Positions 39,065 to 51,557 of a stretch of DNA of 64,000 bases are shown in pieces. Location of the stretch: the NCBI RefSeq assembly GCF_964340395.1, contig NC_135549.1:10081342-10145341 (forward strand), given 5' to 3'. A program made the position numbers and the translations under genes. The DNA is from Glandiceps talaboti (lineage: Eukaryota; Hemichordata; Enteropneusta; Spengelidae). Under the pieces are notes generated by a model. That model made no database searches. It was not told the origin of the DNA and worked only from the letters and a program-made list of their open reading frames with translations. Every line of letters begins with the position of its first letter. Within the stretch, counting starts at the first letter, position 1.

Positions 39065-41531
39065 TCACATACAATCATCTTGTGCCATGTGCATTCTTGA
39101 GTCTGATCCCATACGAAATTGAGGAAAATTAAGAAAAAACCGACATTCATTATTGCATTCACGTTATAAATGAATGCTTTCATACATACTGTGATTTCAG
39201 TTTGAGTCATATCCAGTACATTTCTAGACACGCATAGCATATAGGTGAGCCTCGCTTTGCACATTATGCCAGTAAAGTCCCTGCTATTTGTGTTATTTTT
39301 GGTATTTCAATTAAACTTTATGTTACTGTTGTATGAAAAGTTCAATTATCATTTACGGCTATTTCCTTTCATTGAGTCCGTTGCTGAAGTTAAGTTGCTA
39401 TCACGCTAGAAGATTCCAACACTGGCCTTAGCTCCGAGGGACTATCCTCCAAAAAAAATGACTTGAAACTTGATATAATATCCTTCGAAACCATTGAAAC
39501 CTTTTTTTATATAGTTTCTCAATAACAAAATTACTTCGTATGTTCTAGTGTATAACCGTCGGCAGTGACGAATCAGCGATATCGCTACATGCATTGACAA
39601 AACAAACAACTCTGGCAGACTATTTAGATATAGACCAGCAAAGTACCATGTTGTTATTGCTAGTACGATATAGAATAACTGTACAAGAATACGAATATAT
39701 ATGAGAAACAATTTATGGCGAGACCATGACCGGATTTGGGTCCTTACGATGTGCTCGTGCGTGAAATTCCACATAAATATCCATATTGAACATCAATCTC
39801 GTCATCCATTTTCACTACTTTTGACAATTTTGATGTGTCCAATTTATTCAGATTATCTGTCGGTAACTGTTTCGACGGAATGAAACTGTTGAAAATTGAT
39901 TACTCTCAATCAATCGTTGTACTTTGTATTGACGCCTTGGTTAATTGGACTCACTGCACGTACGTCATTAAAAGTGTATTTACTCTCGTAATTAATGGGC
40001 AAAATGCAGTGATACGAGTGGATTTGGTGTAAATAAAGCGGTGCGATGTGAAACGGAGATCTGGCCGTGAATTCAGTGTTTTCAATGCTCGGTCACAAAC
40101 TGTGCGTGATCATTCTAAAGACGTGTGAGCTGGTGTAACCTATACCGCCTAAAATGGAACAATGTATTAATAAACTTAGAAAGCTATGCGCATGAAGAGA
40201 AAGGTTGACATGCGTCACTGGAATGTTGTCTATTACTAACTGTACCCTTGTCATGGCGTAGTAATATCACGGCTTATTAGGACGGCATGCAAAGTACACA
40301 TGCCAAACAACTCCATTCATTATGTCAATGCCAATACGTGTACGAAAGTCGAGGATTCCGACAGACAGACGGAATTCTTCCTATTCCCTCAATCGACTAA
40401 CATTTGACCTCGATATGAGATATACGGCGATGCGTTTCGCTTTACTCTCAATAATGTTCATTCAGTTCTGTGACGTCTAACCTTCTCTTAAATGCAATGA
40501 CTGTATGACATGTGCTCAAACATGTAAGTCATTCCACGTTGCTTCATTTCTTTTAAGTACTATGTTGTAATTTCGTATTCAATTTTAAGTTTGCCATTTC
40601 AATTTAACATTGCAACCTATTTATCGTCCATATGTTTTGAAGGAGTCTTATCTGTGCCTAGTTCATCGCTAGCTAGATCAAAGTACTGATAATACAGACT
40701 GCATCTCTGATAACGACTTCATTCTTTTCTTAGCCTCGGGTCTTATTTTCTACTTGTACACTAAATTCATAGATGACTAGATCTCGGCATTCTCCAGATT
40801 CATAATATAAGTCAGTGTAGATTGGTACATTTTTTTTTTCATTTCCGTACTTTCTTCGACTTTCACTATTTTACGTTCTTTCGCGTATCATTTATCACAC
40901 ATCAATGAGCAAGCTTGATTAAGTTTTCTCTTGTCACCAGTTCATTGTCCATGTTTCTTTTAAATTACTTCATGAAATAAACCTCTTGGTTTTCATTATT
41001 TGCGTGTTTTAAGGTTGTTTTTTTGAAGTATTCTTTTGTGTGAATATTTGAGGTGAGGAACTGAGTTCTGTTTTTCTATCTTCGGTTCATCATTTATTTT
41101 TCTCCGTTTCTTTCCCATGGTTAATTGTTCGATCGTACGTCTCATATCGATGGAGTTAAGAACTAGTAGTACGTGCATTTGCTTGAAAGTTGAAGGATGT
41201 GGATGGTTTTGTATTTTATGAATATTAGTATTATTGCTTTAATTTCAGTAAATTCTGGTCGACATGCGTTGTAACTATTCCACTCGTCCATTTCCCTTTT
41301 CCTTCGCGTCTTCCATTTTACATGTCAAAGATTGTGCTATTTCTTAGAACAGTTAACTTTATATTTTGAGGTTCGCCTTCCTTAAATTATATACTACGCA
41401 TTTAGAATGCTCGTGTAGGTATGAATACTAATACTTTAAAATGTAGCTTCACTGAATTTACAAATCTATTTTGCGAGTACACACCACCTACCTTAACTAT
41501 ATATAATGTATATATATGCATATTATTTATG

Positions 41532-41533
<2 letters not shown>

Positions 41534-41624
<91 letters not shown>
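41534..41624. repeat. (TA)n array
   Basis: A 91-bp TA array about 1.1 kb inside the giant intron from the donor at 42703. Confidence 0.97.
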
Positions 41625-41626
<2 letters not shown>

Positions 41627-42703
41627 TATATAACAGGACGAGAGCTAGTCAAGCTTATTTGGCAACATTTTGAGTTCAGTTTTGTTCAGACCGACCATTT
41701 TCCATTTTTCTACAAGCTACTGTAAGAAGGGCAAGTACAATTAAATGTTCTGTGTGTAAATCTCTTCAATTCTTCAATTCCCTCGCCTTTGTTCCCTTTG
41801 CTTAATCGCGCGAACATTCACTTCGCCAAGACATAGCATATAGCATACAATGTAAATATGGCTATTACTGCATACCCTATAGGGCAATAATTTAGAAGAT
41901 TTGTGAGACAAAGTTTAAAGTGTGTCTAACCCTAACAACGTTGTTTTAAATCTTTAGATTGAGTAATTACGAAAGGTCACGAAAGGTCACGGAGAGCAGC
42001 GACTGTATTGGCTGTGAGGTCGTAAGTGTTAGGGATGTAAAGATAACGGTGTATCTAAGTAACTACGAGTTGTTGCAAACTTTGAAAGTCACACTTCTTG
42101 ATAAGACTACCTTACAGAGTTAACTACTAGGTGTAGTAGCATAACATACTTCATCCAAAGACTATAATTCTTACGGTGAAGAAGTGCGTAGATTCGATGA
42201 AAACATTACATTCTCTCAGCATATCAAACTTACGCGTAATAATGCAATGCAATGTATCACGGCTGGACTTTTAATCATTTTGCTAAAACATCTAAGTACG
42301 TAAACAGTATGGTCGCGTATAGCAGTGTCTATTTCCAAACAGTACGGAATACTGTGTAATCATTTGAGAATTACATTCTCCATGTCACACATACAAGTTA
42401 ACAGGAAGGCTGTGGTGCGTGTATGTATTCACTGTGTCATAGGCTCTTTTTTTTCCAAACAGATGTACATGTACTTAACATTGCATTGCTATACAGCTAT
42501 GATCTAGCATTGTAGTGTTATTTGATTGGCGACCTCACTTGTTTGTTCAGTTGAGATAGGTGACGGCTGGCTTTGTTGACAATCAATATATGGACTATCA
42601 CCATTGTGTACATGACAAGTATAATATCCAAAAGGAGAAACGAAATTCACACTCTTAAAATTGAGAATTTTTATGGGAAATAAAATGAACTGCGATTGCC
42701 TAC

Positions 42704-43219
42704 CTGGAATAAACCTAATATGTTAGCCACCATGACGGAAACTGAGCTGGATGACGCCCCGGCGACTCCAACAACTGGCTGGGGTGGACTGTACATGGGA
42801 TCGCTTCCATTCGGACATTGGACATTTTCCAAATCCACGTGGCCCATTTTTGGTCCTACAAACTGCATAGCTTGTTCCAAAGCAAGTGTATCACGGGAAC
42901 AGGTGTCCAGAATGTGTGTACCAATAGTAATATTTGGAAGGAGACTATCATCAGCGTTAATTTTATCTACAGCGTATAACATTGCTTCCATACGCTGGAT
43001 TCCTTGATCTTCCTTGACGTTACCACACGGTGTACCCCTACCAGGACTGTGTACTGGAAATAAACCACCGAGTATTACATCGCCAGGTACGCGAACAGAT
43101 GCCATATCTCCGGCTACACAAGATACTAAACCATCAAGGAAAACAAAGAATAAAAACACCGTGGCAGGTTCAAACATTGACTCTCTGTTTCTTCTCTCGA
43201 AATATTTTGTAAAAAGCAT
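42704..43219 (-). CDS. Metabotropic glutamate receptor, first coding exon (signal peptide and start of ligand-binding domain)
   Basis: This exon encodes the N-terminus of a class C GPCR that senses extracellular glutamate at the plasma membrane. Counting from the ATG at 43219 it gives 172 residues: a hydrophobic signal segment (about residues 19-36), then the start of the Venus-flytrap domain, with family motifs [11 protein letters not shown] (47-57), PCG (64-66), [16 protein letters not shown] (73-88), ILDTCSRDT (103-111), ALEQ (113-116) and [12 protein letters not shown] (157-168). N96 (NIT) and N137 (NGS) are glycosylation sequons. The exon ends at Q172 (CAG) followed by GTAGGC, a phase 0 donor. 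The start at 43219 has a good Kozak context (ACCATGC). A second in-frame ATG at 43177 would give a shorter, classic signal peptide but has T at -3. An in-frame stop lies just upstream, so no coding extends further in this frame. Any upstream non-coding exon is not identified. By memory of the family it is closest to groups III and II. Confidence 0.93.
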
Positions 43220-43379
43220 GGTTTTTTCACATGTGTACACTATACACTGTTAAGTTTGACGAGATGAAAAATCGTGTTTCTCAAATCAAAGAAGTACCCC
43301 CAACTCACTGGCTACTGACTCATATTGAAAGATCATTGAACAACTTGAACACTGGTACGAATGTTTACACGTGCATCTC

Positions 43380-43470
43380 TAGGCCTTCTCATGTAAACTG
43401 ACAATGTTTCCGTCCGCTCAATGTGAAACACAGTAGAAACTGTTAACTGACGATTTAGCCTTCTTCAGTG
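43380..43470 (-). mobile_element. Possible transposon-end fragment upstream of exon 1
   Basis: On the minus strand this contains ACCACTGAAGAAGGCTAAAT (CTGAAGAAGGC at 43458-43468, an 11-mer shared with 14911-14921), then GTTTCTACTG and GACGGAAACATTGTC. The order of a CTGAAGA box before a GAAAC box resembles the fragment at 14908, but the rest is diverged. It lies about 160-250 bp upstream of the mGluR start codon. Confidence 0.25.
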
Positions 43471-46408
43471 GTTTGACTAAATAGACGAACAGGTTTGTGA
43501 CAGAATTTCACAAAATATATTCGGATCTCCAATATCAGCAAAATAAGCGGCTAGTACAATTCAAATGAAAGTCGTGTCTGAGGTTGTATTATCTCTTGAC
43601 GTGAGTACGCGTCTTGATGGCAATGATGTCGTAAGCAGAATCCCTTGACCGATGTCAATCTTCCAACCTTGCACAGTACCAAATATATCATCAACAACTA
43701 GGCTTCACTTGATAAGCAGTTCAATATTCAAGCCTAGTTTAACGCGAACGCCCGCGTTGGTTCGAGGTTCATGCCTGTTAACTGTATCGAATAGAAGAAA
43801 TGCTGTGCACTGCTTTCATAGGGCCGTCAGAGTGGTGATATTGCGCACTTGAATACCCCATATAGCAGAACACATTATGTATTAGGTGAAGTTTGAGCTG
43901 CTACCATACAGCAATGCAAACATGAATTATTATATGTCTGTCCAGCACTTTTCTAATTATTTACGTATGAAAATGGCTTTTCAAAGATTGGACTATTGGC
44001 AATTAGCCCAGTGATAGCCACCCCAGGGCTGAATTCAACGGAACCGAATTAAACCAACCGATATTGCGTCCTGTGTAATTGTAACACTATTGATCTGTGA
44101 ATGAAAGTCTCTTATCGAGATTTATCGGCAAAATAAGCTAAAAGCACGTCATAGCCTCGTTTTTATATACAATTGACGAATGCGCTGGAGAATTTCTAAC
44201 CATCTATTTCAGCGATGATGCGATCTGGTAGCTACACACAAAAAGAGTACTAAGTGAAATACCACAATGGGTGCACATTCTCGCGCTAATTTTGAATAGA
44301 TAAAATTGGGGTTTCATGGTAGCACGTGGTTACTGGAGAGGACAACATTGTTGTGGTATTATGGAACAGATTTAGTGCTTGAAAACCCGTCGTATTATGG
44401 TTTCTTCGCTTTAATATTATAATTGAGTGACATGCATGAGGCAGTTTTGAGTGTCCATGGTGATGATATTACAGTGTGAACTCACTGCTTGTAAAGTTTT
44501 TGGAATTATAAGCTATCGAAGCATACAAACATTTGGCAATTTTGCGCAAATTTTGCCTTTTCAAAAGGGCACCAATTTTTTTTTTAAATGATTTTTACTT
44601 GGAATTCCTGGTGACTGTGTTCTTGTTGAGATGCTCTGCTTGTGACCTTTTCCCTAAAATCAATAAATTCGCTGACCTTTTTTAGTATCCCCTTCACCTT
44701 AGGGTGGTATTACGTAACTGTTACTAGATATTTGCACAAAATTTGTATGTTTTTGTTTTTTGTCGTCTAACATATCTTAGACTAATTTTTGCGAACAGAA
44801 ATATTTTTCGGAAATTTTTTTCATTTGTACCATTCAGGAATGATATATCTGACGTACTACGATGGAAGTACGTACTATACTAGTCCATGACAAATCAAAC
44901 CGAGTAATGGGTTTACAATTACTACATGTTGTAAGTAGAACTAGAATAACGAATATGAAGATAACCATGTAGTAACCAAGTATCTGGTATTAGAAACTTC
45001 GAGACTACAGGTTTGAATTATCATAGCCTGAGTGATTAGCACCATGGCCAAGCATCGACCTACTCCCCGCAACTCATTTCCTCCTAGATAATCGGTTGGT
45101 CATCAGAAATAATTGATGAATTATTTGCCATGACCTCCTATGACCCGTCTCTAATACATGTATTTCATAAGTAATGAACACTCGAATAACTCAAAATGGT
45201 CATTCACCTTTTGGAAATCGTGAATTTTCTACATATTTGACGGTTATTGAACATTTACTGTGGTGGCAGTACTGTGGTTATTGACTTACTGTTTAGTTTT
45301 GAATAGTCGAGTCTGACCGTTTGGTGAACCTGTAAAACTGGTGCTGAAATGAAAAATATTGACATTTTTTTCGTAATATAGAACGTGTTTAACGAATTGA
45401 AAACTTTTGACGTATTCCTTTATGCTTCATGATACTTTGACAGGTGTACATGTTTCCATATTTTATCAATTGATTTCTGCCATTTCAACCTTCGATATGT
45501 ATAATACCGTAGAGATTTTAAGGCATTTTATAAGTATAAATCACTTTCCTACTATCTGGGATTGAGTTTCAAAATAGAGTATGCCGTTTGTGTAATCATC
45601 ACATCAAGCCAAAACGCAATGTAAAGAAATTTGATGTGTGGGAAATTTGAATTTTCTATATCGGAGAAGAGACAAAATAAATGAAGAACAAAACCATTAC
45701 GTTTTAATTCAAGACGCGTGTCTGACACCCCAACAATGTGTTATTTCTGTCCTAGTAAGCCTTCCCGGCGGCCCACAACTTCACCAGTCTACGTAAGAAA
45801 AACAGCGAATGGAATGATTGGTTTTATTTACATGTATGTGCACTGTTCGTGTTATTACTATGGTCAGTAACGTTCTGTCAAACGTAATGACGGCAAGACT
45901 GGAGGAGATTATAAACGTTGTGGCTCTACTCTTGCCAAGTGCAAGTATGACTCAACGAAGTTCGAATAAAAAAATTCAGCACCTTGTAATTGAATCATTT
46001 TATACCGTTTATACAGAACAAGTAAATTTACTCAACTGTATTTGATTCCCATTCCTTTTACAAGCTTGGTCAGAAAGAGTAAAATTAGAACAAGTTGTTT
46101 TTATATGTTTCCTTAGCAACGGCACATTTTTGCCGGTGTACCAGACACCATTAGAACGTACGGAATGTAAGCTATTAAATGATTGGCATATATTGTATCA
46201 CGGAGCGCCTCCAAAGGGCAACCTGGCCGTTCGTTCAGCTAAACGCGTGTGTCATCCGTTATCATGGCTCGCCATCATCATCGATAAAGTGGAGTGATGC
46301 GATATCATTATCTTTAGAAGCCTTTGGTTTATCAAATTATCGCAACTTCAAAAATGAAATGGAAGGCCCTTTCTTTCAAGGCCAGTATGTATGCTTCCAA
46401 ATCTTGGC

Positions 46409-46422
46409 GTTACCTAGGTAAC
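46409..46422. promoter_or_regulatory. Palindromic candidate RFX X-box
   Basis: GTTACCTAGGTAAC is a perfect 14-bp palindrome of two GTTACC half sites around TA, matching the X-box layout bound by RFX dimers. It is 3.2 kb upstream of the mGluR coding start. Function is not shown. Confidence 0.25.
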
Positions 46423-46919
46423 AGTTTCACTGTCCTATTTAACTCTTCTAACAGTCTACGTTTATGGTACCCTTTGCCACATACACGCGTGATTTTCCTA
46501 ACCTTAAGAAATGCGCCTACATTGTTCACTAATGCATTACAATACCAAATGCGACGTTGCTTACTATGATGGTGCCAATTATGTCTAAACCCTACATTCA
46601 TTGACGTAGTCAATAACCAACCTGTCTTTTCTTAACCCTTTTGAAGTGTTTTCATCATGACTGCTCTACCCCATTGACTGCATTATATAACCATATACGC
46701 ATCGGTCTCTGTTGAACACGCTTGCCTATTCAATGCATCAAAGTCTTACCATCGTCCTCTCCTGTATTTCATAAATTAGTCAATACCTCATTTACACAAT
46801 TCCAATACAAAATACACCAACCCCCATAGTCTGATCAAAGCTAACATTTACCTTAAAACCAACCCTCGCCCTACCATTCAACCATTTCTGCCTTTAGTTT
46901 GATTCTTAGGCTGGGGTCA

Positions 46920-47485
46920 GAATTTGCGGAGGGGGGAAAGAGAAATTGGGGATGAAAAGAATTGAGGGTTCAAGGGGGTGGGGCATGAAAATTCTGAAAG
47001 TCTGAAAGGGGGGCGAAATATTTTGCTCATGATTTGAACCAAATTAAACATCAGGAGCAGTCGTTTACAGAACAACACCCTTTCAACACCCTCCCCACTA
47101 ACAACCATAGGGGATGCTGTTTCTGCCCAAAATCAAGAATGAAAGACAAAAACCTGCAGACTAAGTATTTCCAAGTACACTGGTTACAGTCCAATGGACT
47201 GATGGACTGTGGTGAGACATTTTTTGCAAAGCCCACATATATTTGTAAAGAAATCTCTCATTGTTATGTATGGACGCTGAAGTTGATTTCCATTGTTATT
47301 TTAATGTAGTGTACCATACTGAACATCTCTGAAGTGGGGAGGGGGGGGGTTACTGTATAATTACACGTTAGAATATGTGTAGCCGGGGGGAGGCTACGAA
47401 AATTCTTGGGTTCATTGCGGGAGGGGGGGCATGAATTTTTTTGAGAGCGTGAAGGGGAGGGGGGACTGAGAATTTTTTTTCGCCC
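46920..47485. repeat. G-rich direct repeats
   Basis: Two similar segments, about 46948-47022 and 47388-47470, share GGGTTCA, G-run, GGGGCATGAA and TGAAAGGGG-like blocks in the same order. A further G-run lies at 47336-47349. Multiple runs of at least four G occur on the plus strand. The family is not identified. Confidence 0.65.
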
Positions 47486-48982
47486 CAACCCTACACACAC
47501 CAACTACTAGTGCTGCATTTAAACTGTGCATACTACCATACCTTAATGTGGCGCCTTTCTGTTTCAAATCCAGTCCTGCAACTATTCATCCGTGTAAACA
47601 TTCATGACATATTCATCTTTCCTGTCACGAACCCAACGAACAAACTCTGTATACCATGGAGAAATCTAACTAAACATTACGTACCATCCACAACATCTCA
47701 TCCTCAACATCTATCGATACAACTTAAACCAAATGCACAAAATATCATTCACTGTCTGCTATTAATGGGTCTTAACCTATATATAACCAGTTTCCACATT
47801 TTCCCCTCCCAAGCCTAAACCCTTACAAACATGCATTGAAATGATGTCAGTCATGCCTACCCTATATACAACCTAAACCAATCTCAAATTTCCTGTTATT
47901 AGGAAGTTACTATTGTGTTGCCATGGGTACAACTTTTCGCTCTAGAACAGTGTTTTGGAATTCGACCTGTGCTTTATCACCTGTCAGACAAGAAAATAGA
48001 TTTACACTCTAGGTAAGTGTATTGTAAAGTGATAGTTGTACGGCGGTTACTTTGATCTTAGAATGCAACAAAATTTATCTGAACTAGTGCAATCCACATC
48101 ATCCTAAGCTTACCGGCTAAGTCAGCCACAAAGTGACTTGTTCTATTAGGTTCCATTAAGTCCATTGCTTTGTCACAACTCTATCTTCTAACGGAACTTT
48201 GGAAAATGGCCCTGAAGAAAGATTGTCAACAGTGCGAAGCGTATTTGTGTACAATATGCAGGTATATATGGTACAAGACATCACAAACATTTCAAACACC
48301 CTTTTAATTTCCTACGTCGTTTTAGTATTTTCTACACGTTGGTTATTCCTTTTGTTTCTTTTTATGTTTTCTTTTGAGTTTTCTTTATAATCAATCTAGT
48401 TAATAACTAATGAACAATACATTTAAGAACTGACAAGCCTATGCATAGAGTCTAAAGAAACGTGGGACATGTTCAGCATAATACACACAGCGAGACAGCA
48501 ATCTACCATTTCATTATTTTTGTGCTTTGGTTCTCAGCAAATACACCTTAAGTTTGCACATTTCAAGACAAGCTCATAATGAAATGTAGACACGCCCAAG
48601 CAATCACAATAGAGGGATAACTATGGGTTGGTATGATACATTATCTTATAAAGCTCTTACAGTATACCTTTAATTATTTGCTTCCTGGTATGTCAGCGTT
48701 GCTAAGCTTTGCTTTCTCACAAATGAGAGGAAGGTCAAATTTATTGATAATGGATAGTATTTGTTATCATTAGGTAAACCTTGATATACTAAAAGTATCT
48801 ATGATATGCGGTCGTAGCATTGCAAACATGCTTTTATGATTGTACGAAGGCCAAATGTAACTAGCTTAAAGTTATATTTTCAACCCTCGCGTTTACATAT
48901 ACTGAAAGTGATAAATACTGAAAAACGAAACTACTTATCGCGAGTATAAATATCAACATAATAAACACAGACGTACATATTA

Positions 48983-49086
48983 CATGCATGCATGCATGCA
49001 ATACATACATACATACATACATACTTACGTACGTACGTACGTACGTACGTACGTACGTACGTACATACATACATACATACATACAT

Positions 49087-49137
<51 letters not shown>

Positions 49138-49184
49138 TACATACATACATACATACATACATACATACATACATACATGCATGT
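48983..49184. repeat. Compound CATG / CATA / CGTA / CATA / CAGA / CATA array
   Basis: Blocks in order: CATG (48983-49000), CATA, CGTA (about 49027-49064), CATA, CAGA (about 49088-49135), CATA (to about 49180). All three plus frames are open because of the repeat and are not genes. Confidence 0.97.
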
Positions 49185-50806
49185 GTGTATCTTGTATATT
49201 CATAACTGAAAACGTCAATCTTTCGCTTTCAGCCGAATGTCTTTCATAAAAAGGGTTTTTCATAAAGACATATACTTAAATGTTGACAATATAATATGTA
49301 GTACAAAAAGTCGACATTGCTGGCATTTTATAATGCACGTCATCTTGGGGGCATGCTGTATGCAATTCAAGGTTTCTTTGATTTGCTTGGCTTATGATTT
49401 ATTGTCAATTTTAGTCTCCTTTAGATCGCCTAGTCTTTGTGAATTTCCTAGTATAATACATCACTTTAGGAAAGCTGCTAAGTGAACCATTGAGACATTC
49501 AATCACCATCAGTTTTCACCTCGTCCAGCTTAATAGCCAGGATAGCAATAGAAGAACGTGTCCAATGTTGCCATCATTGTAACACCGATACTGCTCAGAG
49601 GGAATAGAAATTCATTCTACATTTCATATTTATGAAGATAAGTTACCGTCTCAAGTTAAATCGTAACTCTCAATTGAGTGACTACGAAGTGAGTTTACTG
49701 CCCTTATACACGCGATCACTTTGACCGCGGTCACCCGACAACAGTACACTCTAGATTAGGTGAAAGGTCATATCCGAGACCACCATATAAGGTTATTATC
49801 CACTACCAAGGCTGAAGAACGTTATCGAATTGCTATTCCTGCTTCTTGTGACATCTCCTCTTTCTAGTCAACACAATCACTTCTGTGTGATCTGTGTTAG
49901 TTGATGACATGTTTGGCGATGTAGCCTAATACTGTTATTGTCTCCTTTCGTCTCTAGTGATCTGCAATTACTGTATTAAAGGCAGACAACACAGCATATT
50001 TATAATTTGAATTTGAATTTGAATCTTCAAATCATTCATGTTTCTTCGAAGGCCTTCAATGTTCCTAAACCTGAAATCTATATTTATCCTGTAGTGACTG
50101 TCCTAATATTCAACATTCGCACGGTACAAAATCAAAGTCTGTATATTTTGGATAAGAGCATAAATTCTGTCACATGCCTTCTTACCACTCAATATACGAG
50201 ATTACCTATACCTTGTATATAATATGTATGCATATTATGCAGCATTGAGATATGTATGTCACGTGGTATTATGACCTGATTAAGGGGAAGAGATGTGTGC
50301 AAATACTTTGGTATAAACAAGTTTCTGAAAAATGTAGCGATAATACAAATTAATTTTTTCAGCATCGCAAAGATTGTGTAACACAAAGGAGGAAGCTAGC
50401 CTCCACTCTTGGTTTTCTCTACCCAATCGACAAAAGGGATAGTATAATCCACTAGTACTCACGGTAAAAACATCAATGAAGCCTTTTAGTCCTACTAAGG
50501 AGTCGACTAAAAGTTGTACTAAAAGTTGTGTCAGTCAATCTTCTTTTTTTTTTTGCCTTTGAATAAAGAATTAGTAATCATTTAGTCTGAAATATACTAG
50601 TTTTGTATTTGGACACCTAAACCCGACATCGATGTCAATATGCAATCATTCGCGATCAATTTCAGGTGGCCTTTGAATACGAAAACAGTTTTGGCACACA
50701 AATGAAGAAAAACTACGATTTCAAGGTAATTCTACGACCTACACGATAAGATCCAAACCGAATGCCTCTCGTATAAGGTCTTGAACAGTGTTAACTATAT
50801 GTCGAT

Positions 50807-50844
50807 AACAAATGTGTGTACCAAATTTCATTACAATCAGCCCA
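50807..50844 (+). repeat. Dispersed 38-bp repeat, copy 1
   Basis: Begins AACAAATGTGTGTACCAAAT and ends CAATCAGCCCA. It is identical over 38 bp to 51520-51557, while the flanks differ. Confidence 0.85.
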
Positions 50845-50962
50845 TTTAAGTAAAAAGATACATTAATTTTTGTTTAAATTTTTTCAGTTACTTATAAACA
50901 GGCATTGTGCCTGTTAATTGGAGGTTTGTTTCATCGGAAGTTAGTGTTGCTGTTGTGACAAA

Positions 50963-51074
50963 TTAAATTCTTGAGCAAAAGCTTGGTTTTGAATGCGGCC
51001 TCATGTATAATACACTGATTTACTCAGACATAGACCTATATATGGTAGTGCTCATTAAGTATTCAATATCGAGG
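50963..51074 (+). repeat. Dispersed repeat, copy B
   Basis: Counterpart of 12191-12283: TTCTTGAGC, GGTTTTGAATGCGG, CTATATATGGTAGTG and TATTCAATATCGAGG occur in the same order. It sits between the two 38-bp repeats, so 50.8-51.6 kb is probably one transposon-derived segment. Confidence 0.65.
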
Positions 51075-51519
51075 CTCAAGCTAATTCATAAACGTTCAGT
51101 GACAGTAATCGCCAAGTATTATGTCACGGCGTGCCTCGTAAGTTAAAATTTGCTCATGCATGTAGACATGCAGAATTAAACTGTCACTGTAATACCAAAT
51201 GGTATGTTCATTAGGTTGATTAGTATGCACACTCTTCAATCCAATCATGTGACCCAAATTGTACGCTCTGAGAAAGTTTCATATCAATGTATTCTAGATA
51301 TACAGGGGAATTATGAGAAAATGGCAACATCATGCGGTAACTAGACACATTCGTATGCGTGAATATCAAAACTTAGTCATGTGTCAGTTGACCGAAATAG
51401 CTATAGCAAGTGTTAGGTTTGTCAGAACAGGATCATTAACAATGTTTGGCAAGAAATGCTAGTAATACTACTTATGGCATTGCGCGGATTTTGCTCAAGT
51501 CAGTAAATTTGGTACCTGT

Positions 51520-51557
51520 AACAAATGTGTGTACCAAATTTCATTACAATCAGCCCA
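51520..51557 (+). repeat. Dispersed 38-bp repeat, copy 2
   Basis: Exact match to 50807-50844, 713 bp downstream. It is followed by ATCATTTTTGAGATATC. Confidence 0.85.

Noticed and set aside
38268-39264. Minus-strand frames of 120 and 138 codons
   Set aside because: Length depends on the CA and CATA arrays in their middle; the unique ends show no motif or splice support.
43240-43240. Extension of the receptor start to 43240
   Set aside because: That codon is GTG, not ATG; the first in-frame ATG is at 43219, and an in-frame stop lies a few codons further upstream.
42696-43253. Plus-strand frames of 60-103 codons opposite the receptor exon
   Set aside because: Antisense shadows of the mGluR first coding exon.
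43757-43775. GGTTCGAGG, resembling a tRNA B box
   Set aside because: No matching A box or acceptor-stem pairing at the proper distance.
46179-46569. Two overlapping plus-strand frames of about 80 codons
   Set aside because: No motif; overlap in different frames without evidence of a frameshifted gene.
48860-49263. Frames on both strands rich in Thr/Tyr/His/Ile or Cys/Met/Val/Tyr
   Set aside because: Reading of CATA/CGTA/CAGA arrays.
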